In this document: piece by piece, positions 42,953-51,677 of the stretch
Position numbering within the stretch: position 1 is the stretch's first letter
Layout: every line of letters starts with the position of its first letter
Assembly: GCA_932294295.1 (NCBI GenBank)
Contig: OW028577.1
Location: 2,880,001-2,944,000, forward strand
Origin: Alitta virens
Taxonomy: Eukaryota; Annelida; Polychaeta; Phyllodocida; Nereididae
Length of the DNA stretch: 64,000 nucleotides
Direction: 5' to 3'
Notes under the pieces: model-generated
What the model saw: only the letters and a program-made list of their open reading frames with translations
Told to the model about the DNA's origin: nothing
The model's database searches: none
Program-made: the position numbers and the translations under genes

Positions 42953-44839
42953 CTACGGAGCCCCTAAGAGGACATGGTAGAAATTTTTTTACAATTTCTG
43001 TGCGCATGATTAAATTGAAGAACTTTTTTTTTTTTTCTGTGCACGAGTAAATTAACTTGTGTGCATGAGAAACATTTGGTCTGCATGGGAAACATTTGGT
43101 AGGCATGAGAAACATGTTGTGCGCACGTGAAATATCTTGTGCGCACAGGAAACATTTTGTGTCCATGGCAAAAATGTGTGCACACTTCCATTTTCTTTTC
43201 AGTGGCCAAGCCCTCTGTAGTGAAGTGCACTCAGTGACCCCAGCCAATTAGGACATATATCAGAAAGTTCATTACATATATCTTGATTGAATCAATCAAT
43301 CAATCAATTGTATATGTACATGTATTTGTACTTTTGTTCTGTAAATTCAATAATTACGTACATCTAGTCACATATACATACATCTTCGATAAACAAGCAT
43401 ACATACTGATACACACATAGACAGGTAGATAGATAGATTAATAGATTGATAGACCATTTGATATGCCATCTATATGTATTGTTGATGCAGACACGACAAA
43501 ATCCACTCTTTTATTTACGCAGTTTATTCATAACAGGATAAACAGGTAATCTACAAAAAATGAAGGAGACAACCAATTAAACAAATACCCAAAGTGAATC
43601 ACCCCCCCCCCCCTTATAATTGCCATTAATTATTACATAACTGTATGCATAAGTATTGCAATCCTGAACTACAGGTAAAATTATAATAATTATAAACCAT
43701 AGTTGAATTAAAAAGACAATAAATGCACATGACATAACTTTAGAAACATCCATATTAACTTCAAATTCAAATACTCAATATGCATAAAATATACAATGTT
43801 CAAATAATCAAAGTTTATAATTAGTCAATGTCCATATATTAAACTTACAACAACATGTGGGTTCTCTGGAGTGCTGCACCATCAATATGTGGGCCATGAC
43901 ATGACACAACTGTGACCTGAATAATATTAACTACATTATACCACTTGTCAAAATATTAAATGAATATACCATGAGAAAATCACTATATCAAAACAATTAA
44001 TCTGCAATCTATTTACAACATTACAGTATTAATAACATAGCAAATGATTTCTATAATGTACAACAAAAAATGAAAACATACCTCTGTTTGAGAATTAATG
44101 ACAAGTATTGAATACATGTGGGTGACTTGTTATCTTGACTGTTAACCTTTGAGTAATGGCTGATTTTCTTTCCCTCCTGACAAGATTTCCCAATCTCCCC
44201 TGTACTTCCTGTACAATGTAGGTCACTATTGTCATGCTAAATCTACATGCAACTTAGAGACAGCTAAGGGAACTGTGATAAACTACAACACTATACCTGT
44301 CCCTGACACTAATCCCACAATGTCAGTTTATACTGTTGTGCTAAACACACAAACTATTACAAGTAATTAACATCAACAGAATACAATAAATAGGTCAAAA
44401 TTAAATTACATTGGGAAATGTAACATGTATGATTGATTGATTGATTGATTATTGACCAATTGATATGCCATCTATATGTATGATTGATTGATTGATTGAT
44501 TATTGACCAATTGATATGCCATCTATATGTATGATTGATAGATTTGTTAATTGCAGTTTACTGCAGGGACGGACTATTTTTCATTGCAAGGAACAGCATT
44601 TTTAACTTGAGCACAAATGCAGAACTACCCAGATTGCATTTGTGCACAAGAAATGTTTCTCGTGCACACAAAATGTTTCTCGAGCACACAAAATGTTTCT
44701 CGAGTAAATCAACTCGTGCGCAAGAAACAAAATATATATTTCTGTAGTTTATTTATGCGCACAGAAAATAATTTCTTTTTTTACTTGTTCGCATGGAAAA
44801 TTTCTATTTTTTTTCTGCCATGTCCTCTTAGGGGCTCCA
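42953..44839. mobile_element. 1.9-kb element with repeat-bearing inverted termini
   Basis: Perfect 21-bp inverted repeats: GGAGCCCCTAAGAGGACATG... (42957-42977) and its complement (44818-44838), extending imperfectly for about 200 bp. Each arm holds a short tandem array of about 21-24 bp (GAAACATTTGGTCTGCATGG-like, 43055-43175; AAATGTTTCTCGAGCACACA-like, 44645-44725). Flanks TACCTTT at 42946-42952 and 44840-44846 look like a 7-8 bp TSD. No transposase frame. hAT-like by TSD size only. Alternatively, two separate inverted MITEs. Confidence 0.7.
43465..44540. repeat. interior with GATT and GATATGCCATCTATATGTAT repeats
   Basis: GATATGCCATCTATATGTAT occurs near 43459, 44462 and 44514; at the last two it is preceded by GATT microsatellites. 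A poly-C run is at about 43603. No coding frame supported. Confidence 0.6.
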
Positions 44840-44849
44840 TACCTTTTAG

Positions 44850-45215
44850 ATACTTTTATCAATAATTATTTGTACAATGCATTAGAGAATTTTGTGCAAT
44901 AATTTTGCGCCTAAGAAATAAAGATTATTATTACCTACGGCTGATTCAGTACTGTATGAAAAGGAGTAAATATCTTTTGATGAAGTTGATGACATTTAAA
45001 TAATGAAATTCTTCCTTATATTTTTTCACTTGTAATTTTGTCTCTACTGTACAAGACAATGTTTGAAAATATATTCAAGCATTAAGTATTTATATAGAAC
45101 AGCTCAATGAAAAACCTTAACCATTTGGCTTTAATGTATTCCAAGAAATAGTTAACTACAGATCATTTATATTAGCCATGTTTTATAAATTTAAACTACC
45201 ATTCCTAATCACATA
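44850..45215. other. non-coding stretch
   Basis: AT-rich, nothing recognised. Confidence 0.35.
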
Positions 45216-45231
45216 TGACACGCGCCATCAC

Positions 45232-45315
45232 GCCCTTGAAGGTCCTGGGCCTCCACGCGGCGAGGGTGGAAACACTTGGGGTGAAGTCCTCTATCCCCAG
45301 TGGCTAAAACAGGAC
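45232..45315 (+). ncRNA. HDV-like ribozyme in SIDE-2
   Basis: Only change in the core is C to T at P1 position 6, converting a C-G pair to U·G; the fold is preserved. Confidence 0.82.
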
Positions 45316-45487
45316 AGTGCACATTGCACAAGCTGCTCCAGCTATCCAACGTAGACAATTATTGATTTTTTACATGCGTCTGGTTTCTACTACCAACTAT
45401 AGATAATCAATCTTATCCTAGAGAGCCTCTACATAGCCCACTCAGGTGCTGATGAGGTGTTAAACAATAACACTAACTATCTAACTA
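45232..45487 (+). mobile_element. LINE-A internally deleted derivative (SIDE-2)
   Basis: Same structure and junction as SIDE-1 with a CTAA-rich tail. Perfect 12-bp TSDs ACACGCGCCATC at 45218-45229 and 45488-45499, with two extra bases at the 5' junction. It inserted at the left edge of the DIRS-like element. Confidence 0.93.
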
Positions 45488-45499
45488 ACACGCGCCATC

Positions 45500-45858
45500 G
45501 CCAGGCCCTCGGGTGTGCGCAAATTCTATTCTCAAGATTAAACCAAGAACTTTATGTTATCACCTTTGACTCCGCCACACTCCATAACGTTAGCAAGTGT
45601 TCTAAATGTGCCTCGATGGAACATTCAGTCACAGATTGTCCCTTTCGTAGCCCGGGGCAGGTCAGCGACCTCCCCAGAAACAAGAAGCTCGGCGCGGGTC
45701 AAGGTCAGCAGCAGCAGTTGTCTAATGAGACCTGTTTTAAGTTTAAAGACAACAAGTGTCAATCCGCGGCAAACTGCAGGAGAAAGCATGTCTGTGTCGG
45801 ATGTGGGGGACAATATGGGCTCAGGTCATGTGTTAAATGCTCAAAATTCAAAGCCTAG
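45500..45858 (+). pseudogene. DIRS-like gag fragment
   Basis: Reads LNQELYVITFDSATLHNVSK, then CSKCASMEHSVTDCP and CFKFKDNKCQSAANCRRKHV followed by CVGCGG. The second cysteine cluster (CxxF...C....C...H.C..C) is typical of the gag-like ORF of animal DIRS elements. The start is not preserved. Confidence 0.72.
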
Positions 45859-46183
45859 CTCAATTGTATTTTTAGACAGAGATTACTGGCAGACAATGCT
45901 CGGGTCTATAAAAAGGACCTAGCTGACTCTATTTACAATTGTGTGAGGGAGTACGCATTGGATGCAGCGCAGCACTGGACACAGTGATCTTGCTTAATTG
46001 GCCTTTAGCCATTAATTTAGCTCCGCAGTATCAGAGGTCATTAGCCATGATCACGCAATAGTGCTTTTTCCCGAGGAGACTATAAGGTGACTAAGAGACT
46101 ATAATGTGATTATGTGACTAAATGGAGACTGGGACTACAGAGCTAGCAAATCAGGAATAATCCAGCATTAAAATTTATATAAT

Positions 46184-46491
46184 GTCCTGTGGTGGGACTT
46201 GAACTAGGGAAGTCTTGATCTAGAGCTGAGCACACTACCACAAGACCACAGAGGCAGACATGTGTACAAGAATATTTGTATAGCTTAGATCACTAGGAGG
46301 CACTGCAAACCTATCAAAACTCAAGTGGCACTGGTTGAGACTGAAGCGGGACTGTCGTGTGACTATACTAATGTTGGTCTCCATGAATGTGAAGGTTTCA
46401 AAATGTTACAGTATTGGGAGTCACTATCAATACTTGAACTTGGTATGTGAGAATCAGAAGTTGACAATATTACCACTAGACCATGGAGGCA
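46184..46491 (-). repeat. two tRNA-like units on the minus strand
   Basis: At 46184-46256 and about 46420-46491 the minus strand reads TGCCTCTGTGGTCTTGTGGT and TGCCTCCATGGTCTAGTGGT, box A-like, followed at tRNA spacing by AGTTCAAGTCCC and AGTTCAAGTATT, box B-like. They share an orientation. Probably heads of a second SINE family inserted in the DIRS remnant; stems are imperfect. Confidence 0.5.
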
Positions 46492-46687
46492 GATGTAGAT
46501 GTTAGCAGTGAATTCTTAATTACTGCCAAAACCTTACATAAGCTGGCACTATGCACTCAACATTGCCATTAACAATAATGCTGTTATTTGTTGAATGAAC
46601 TGTGGATTGCTGGCGGACCTGGGATTTCCCAGAGAACACCCTCTTATAAGTCCTTACCGTCAGGCAGAAGTTGTAAACCAAGAAAGA

Positions 46688-46852
46688 AGGGCACTCTGGG
46701 CTTCCAACCGCTGGGTCCCGGGTTCGATTCTCGGTCGAGCCTAAGTTGGATGGCTGTTTCATCCTTCGTCTCATTGCCATGGTCTCTGCCTGTCCTAATT
46801 AGCCCAACTAGTGGAGAAATACAGGACGTAAAGCCCTAATCACCCAGCCACC
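46688..46852 (+). mobile_element. SINE-1 copy in the DIRS-like element
   Basis: Starts within the tRNA-like head (GCACTCTGGGCTTCCAACCG), lacking the first part of box A, and runs through box B and body to CCTAATCACCC. It interrupts the RT region. TSD not found. Confidence 0.88.
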
Positions 46853-46859
46853 ATTTCCA

Positions 46860-47255
46860 GAGTATTGAATTTTGGCTTGCGTTCTGCAGGTGCACTCAGG
46901 GAGTTTATGCTGCATGAGGGGGTGAGCGAGGACACAGTCCGATAGTCGATGACTTTCTCGTTGTGGCTCCCACTTCGTCTGAATGTAAAGCTAATCTAGA
47001 CTTGATGCTAAAGGTATGCCAGGCAGCTGGCTTAACGGTCCAGCCTGACAAGGTGTCCCAACCAGCTAAAATAGTAGAATTCTTGGGCACTGTAGTGGAT
47101 GCGGAAAAATTTGTACTAAGCATCTCCGTGGAGCGTGGGAGCGAGATCAAATTGATCCTCGTCAGCTGGCGCTCTAATCGCACAGGTACAAAAAGGGAAC
47201 TTCAGAGTTTAACAGGTAATTTGGCTTTTGCAGCTAGGGTCGTGCATTTTTAGGT
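46860..47255 (+). pseudogene. DIRS-like reverse transcriptase fragment
   Basis: Around 46942 the frame reads IVDDFLVVAPTSSECKANLD, the RT active-site region (VDD at 46945-46953), then LMLKVCQAAGLTVQPDKV, VEFLGTVVDAE and KRELQSLTGNLAFAARVV, the RT-to-RNase H connection shared by DIRS and Ty3-like RTs. Confidence 0.8.
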
Positions 47256-47387
47256 CGCTTGATAGGGCTAGCTGAGAGACCAAAACAATTGCACCACAAG
47301 GTCAGGTTGTCCATGATATAGCATGGTGAGAAAAATGCATAAACATTCATAATGGTTTCTATATATACAAAAAAGTTCGGTCCACAG

Positions 47388-47674
47388 GCGTGGTGCACTA
47401 TGTGTACACAGACGTGAGTGGCCATGGTTTTGGTGCGGTATTTGGCTGTCAGTGGTTTGCCACCATTCACTCAGGTGAGAGTAGAGAGCTAGATCTTCAC
47501 TCGATAAACTTGAGAGAGATACATGCAGCAGTTAAAGCTCTCGTCACATGGGCTCGCGATTTAGCTGGTCTCATAGTTATATTTCATATCGACAACTCCT
47601 CAGTATGTTACATATTGAATAAGTTGTACACTCCAATTAATCCGAAAATTTGGAAAACGGTTATTGATCAATGA
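47388..47674 (+). pseudogene. DIRS-like RNase H fragment
   Basis: YTDVSGHGFGAVFGCQWF carries the first Asp, NLREIHAAVKAL the Glu, and IVIFHIDNSSVCYILNKL the second Asp of an RNase H domain. A stop follows after TVIDQ. Confidence 0.82.
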
Positions 47675-48339
47675 CAATTTTTTGTACAGAACCTGCAAGA
47701 CCGACTCTGGGTAGGTCCCCAGACAAAAGGTTGACAGAAACATGATTTTAAAGAAACTTGTTGCGGTCCAAGTTAATAAAAACATTTAACACTAAAGCAC
47801 TGTTTGTTATTCCGGCTGGGGGCAATTATTAATCTCTCCACCAGAGGGCCCACTGAGGCCTGTGTGGTGCACATTCAATTCTTGGCTGTCCAAAGGGACA
47901 CATACTGACCAAGACAGTTCAAAAGATTAAAGACTACAGATGGTCCAGCCTGACAAGGTGTCCCAACCAGACTTCATACTATGAATGAATACAATTATTT
48001 TAGTTTATTAATATTTCCTTTTACCTAAATAGTATTTTCTTATCATTTGTAGAGACAATGGTGTCTAACATTCAAAAAATATAACATATCAGTTACGGTT
48101 GTGTATATATCCACGTTGGATAACGTCGAGGCTGACCTATTGAGTCAAGGCCGAATAGACGAGTTTACAGCCCGAATGGGACATTGTATACCGGCTCTTG
48201 TCTGGCCCTCAGTTGTTCCGTATTTTTTACAAGTCCTGGGATTAGTCAGCTCGGGTCTCGCCTTCAATTCACGATGAGCTGAAAAATACATCCCCATATA
48301 GTCTTGATCCACTTTGGTTCACCTAGCTGTCTGCTCTTA

Positions 48340-49083
48340 GGTTCATCGCGTATCTCACTGCGTCACATCTTGCTCTCTCCACGATTGGAGTGTACCTCTC
48401 GGGAGTAAGAGCTTGGCTAATCTCCTTGGGAGAAGCCCCTTCTGATATATATACTGTCCCGAGTCAAGTAGGCCCTGAAATCTGTTGAGCGCACGGCTCC
48501 AGTTTCGTATTTGATGCTTGTGCGTCTGCTGGCCAATATATGGTATAGTGATTATACAATCATGCCATTTTCAGCAATGACTCTCGCATATTTTGCCTGC
48601 CTGAGAGCATCTGAATATTGTTTCAATCCCACTGTCTCCACTCCTATCAATCCCTCTTCTATCTCATTCTGTCATTCCGATATTCCATTTATGGTTCTCC
48701 AGGTCCCATCCTCTAAAACTTCTCTTAAAGGTTTCTCAGTAACAGTAGGCTGTTCTGGGGCTGAAGTCTGTGCTCTTTGTAGCATGCAGAAATACTTGCG
48801 TATTAGAAGGGTGCCTCTTCATGCCCCTTTGTTCATCTTCAGGGATGGCACCTTGCTGACACATAAGACTCTCACAAGGTGGATGAAATTTATGTTTCAA
48901 CGAGCAGGCATGCCGGCAGATAGGATTTCACCGCATTCACTCTGCGCTCGAGTAGCCACGGATGCAGCCGCATTGCAACTCCCAGAGTCAATCATTAAAT
49001 CGGAGGCATACAAGATGTATGTACGACCAACCAGGGCACATATCCTCTATCACACCTCACACTCGCATGCAAATCTTTTAATA
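48340..49083 (+). pseudogene. DIRS-like tyrosine recombinase, inactivated
   Basis: N-terminal core-binding part (FIAYLTASHLALSTIGVYLS, 48343 onward) ends in a stop or frameshift near 48485; the catalytic part continues from 48511 with LAYFACLRASEYC (catalytic Arg box) and later SPHSLCARVATDAA. The normal motif is HSLR(A/R)G, so the catalytic Arg of the H-x-x-R pair is Cys here (TGC, one base from CGC). The C-terminal YVRPTRAHILYHT lacks an obvious continuation. Non-functional. Confidence 0.82.
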
Positions 49084-49181
49084 TGATTACACAACGAGCT
49101 CTATGACTAATTGATCTTTGATTTGTTCATGTAAGGGGGTGGTGTGGGTTTTATATTGGGAATGTTATGCATGCATGTTTG

Positions 49182-49321
49182 GAGACCCACAATAGCCTGT
49201 TTTTTGTGTGTGTTTAATTCATGTTTATGATTCATCATGTGTAAGCATGTTTGTCTCATAGCCAATAAATGGCACATTTCCAATCCTATGATTGACTCCT
49301 AGTCTCTTATTCATTGGGATT
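49182..49321 (+). repeat. DIRS-like 3' direct repeat, copy 1
   Basis: From GACCCACAATAGCC to TTATTCATTGGGATTAA. More than 90% identical by eye to copy 2 once the SIDE-3 insertion is removed. Confidence 0.88.
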
Positions 49322-49399
49322 AAATATAATTAAATTATTAAATTTAGTTAATCAATAATAACCTCTCTTCCGCTTCTGTGCGCCTCTCTTTTAATCCTC

Positions 49400-49828
49400 T
49401 TATTACCCACTTTAAATTCAAGGGCTCCATAGCCTACATTATTCGCTTTATCATTTTCCCTGCCCGCCCATCCCCTTTCTCATAATTCAGAATCTGTAGT
49501 TCCTCATTTTACTTTACATCAAATGTCTTATTACAATGCTTGTACTTGATTTTCAGTGCTTATCTATGTGAGTACGTTATTATATTCCTTTAGCACTAAG
49601 ATTTTTTATATTAAGTACAAGACTAACTTGGTTTGTAACTTACCAGTTGGTTTATTCAACTACCAGTATGAGTGACCCAGTTTTGTGTTTTATAATCTAA
49701 CGTTTTATGTTTATAACATTTGTGTTACAACAGTAAGAGCCACCTGGTGTTTTTCATTATAGTAAGAGTTTTTTATTGTTATAGTCTTAAGATTTTGTTT
49801 ATAACCTAAGAAAGGCTCATGGTGGAAT
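49400..49828. other. spacer between DIRS-like direct repeats
   Basis: AT-rich, no coding frame. It may be part of the element's 3' non-coding region between repeats. Confidence 0.4.
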
Positions 49829-49868
49829 GGACGCCCACAAGAGCCTGTTTTTTATGTGTGTGTTAGTA

Positions 49869-49952
49869 GCCCTCGAAGGTCCTGGGCCTCCACGCGGCGA
49901 GGGTGGAAACACTTGGGGTGAAGTCCTCTATCCCCAGTGGCTAAAACAGGAC
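49869..49952 (+). ncRNA. HDV-like ribozyme in SIDE-3
   Basis: Core identical to the LINE-A ribozyme at 20609-20692. Confidence 0.85.
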
Positions 49953-50117
49953 AGTGCGCATTGCACAAGCTGCTCCAGCTATCCAACGCAGACACTTATT
50001 GATTTTTTGCATGCTTCTGGTTTCTACTACCAACTATGGATGATCAATCTTACCTTAGAGAGCCTCTACATAGCCCACTCAGGTGCTGATGAGGCATTAA
50101 ACACTAACACTACCTCA
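49869..50117 (+). mobile_element. LINE-A internally deleted derivative (SIDE-3)
   Basis: Same 5' part, same junction and same 3' part as SIDE-1 and SIDE-2. TSD TGTGTGTT at 49857-49864 and 50118-50125, confirmed by the uninterrupted repeat copy at 49182-49321; four extra bases AGTA at the 5' junction. Confidence 0.92.
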
Positions 50118-50239
50118 TGTGTGTTTAATTCATGTTTATGATTCATCATGTGTAAGCCTGTTTGTCTCATAGCCAATAAATGGCACATTTCCAATCCTAT
50201 GATTGACTCCTTGTTTCTTATTTATTGGGATTAACACAA

Positions 50240-51400
50240 GTATATATCATTCCCTACGTTGCATTACAAAACTGACAAGAACATTGTATAGACCCTGTCT
50301 TTCTGTTATACATGGCCAAGATTCCACAAGATTCAATGACACCTCTACAGTGCCTTCATAATAATTTCAGACATTTGTGCCAGCCAGTAGCCACTGAATT
50401 GTCACCTAATTATATACATAAACATAGTGCCTGACCCTTCATACACACTACACATAATTTATACGTGGGCAGATAACTTCACTTTGAGTCTTGAGAACAT
50501 TATTCATTACTGTGGATTGCAATGAAGTGCAGTCAGCCACTTGGCAAAGTGTCCTAGTGATGTCACAGTTGACCATGCTGGAGTGGTTTCCAATCAAGCC
50601 CCTAAATATAATTTAATGTTAATAGACTGTTATAGACCGTACATGGTGTTAGAGATTTCCAGAGCTTCCAGTAGTCTACTGGATTCTTATTACTACTACA
50701 AAGTTCTATGTACAATTAGAGATACTAACCTATCTCGAATGGATTCTTTGTAATGACGTTTATTCTTTTGAATTATTCTCTTACACAGATTTTTCAAGAC
50801 ATTGATATTATCATTAAGCATTTATTTTGTACTGAAAGAAGTTATTAGATTCAAGGTACAATGTAAATGTGTTCCAGTGCACGTTATGAAAAGTCATTGA
50901 TTGTGCGTTCACAATTGCTCTTGCTGCTCTCAGTTCTTCTAGAATTTTTTTTTTCAAAAAAAGAATAGATACCTGGTGTTGTGTGTAGAATGCCAGCAGC
51001 ACTAGGCCTACAATGTGAACACTTCAATACAGTATGATGGCTACTGCCTCATTGAGACCATTGTTTGTGCCTTGTTTACTCTATTCTTTACTCACACGTT
51101 TACAAAATTATTTATCTATTGTATAAATATAAATTCTACACATTTTCCTGAACAATTCCGTCTTTATTTGACGAAAATCGGACCAATATTAGAAAAGCAG
51201 CAGCCTTTTAAATTATATGAATGCATCGCCCTGCCTACACTGTTACTGTGTTGACCTATATATTGTCAAAATTCAGAGTGTTCATTCGCTTTAAGATACC
51301 TGTACTGCCATAGAACATAGTATGATAATTATATACTTGATAAAGGCCTAGGCCCAGGTATAAAAATTCATTTTTCCAAGCATGACCAAGGAGCCCAGTC
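50240..51400. other. non-coding stretch downstream of gene 2
   Basis: AT-rich; 3' side of gene 2 on the minus strand, so its 3' UTR should lie at the right edge. No other feature recognised. Confidence 0.4.
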
Positions 51401-51408
51401 ATAAATAT

Positions 51409-51677
51409 TTAACACGCCTTATACAAAAGAAATCCAGGTGCTGCCACCTCTTTGTACACTGAAGAAGTGCTGTCACACACATAACTGAGTTCACATGTAC
51501 AGGGACTTTTGCGGAAACTGAATGATGCGCATCCAGACTCCACACACGCTGTTGAGCAATCGATGACAGAACATCGGTTTTCTGTGAAGGTTTTTCGGGG
51601 GTTGGCCAGCCGGGTGTCCGTCTTGTACATATTCACAAATTCTTGCTGGAACTTTGGGTCCCAGGAAGTGCTTTGCA
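51409..51677 (-). CDS. gene 2 exon 5 (PAN/Apple-like, stop)
   Basis: 269 bp to TAA at 51409-51411. Acceptor TTTATTTTCCTGCAG. Cysteine pattern as in gene 1 plus one extra Cys in SYVCDSTSS and a C-terminal KAC. Confidence 0.9.

Larger units (their letters stand above)
45500..50235 (+). mobile_element. decayed DIRS/Ngaro-like tyrosine-recombinase retrotransposon
   Basis: In order on the plus strand: gag-like zinc-motif frame (45500-45858), RT fragments (about 46600-47255), RNase H (47388-47674) and its C-terminal ADLLSQGRI segment (about 48107-48270), tyrosine recombinase (48340-49083), then two directly repeated 3' segments (about 49182-49321 and 49829-50235). RT, RNase H and tyrosine recombinase without an integrase is the DIRS-group layout, and direct repeats after the recombinase suggest split direct repeats as in Ngaro-type elements. 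Frames are broken many times; SINE-1 and SIDE-3 are inserted in it. The left terminal repeat is not identified. Confidence 0.85.
49829..50235 (+). repeat. DIRS-like 3' direct repeat, copy 2, split by SIDE-3
   Basis: 49829-49864 and 50118-50235 together match copy 1 (49182-49321). The gap is exactly the SIDE-3 insertion. Confidence 0.88.

Noticed and set aside
42957..43247. Cysteine-rich frames (MFPVRTRYFTCAQHVSH-like) as zinc or toxin-like peptides
   Set aside because: They are translations of the short tandem repeats in the terminal arm of the 1.9-kb element.
49827..50141. 104-residue frame over SIDE-3
   Set aside because: It translates the ribozyme and LINE 3' end; similar frames occur wherever the derivative is inserted.
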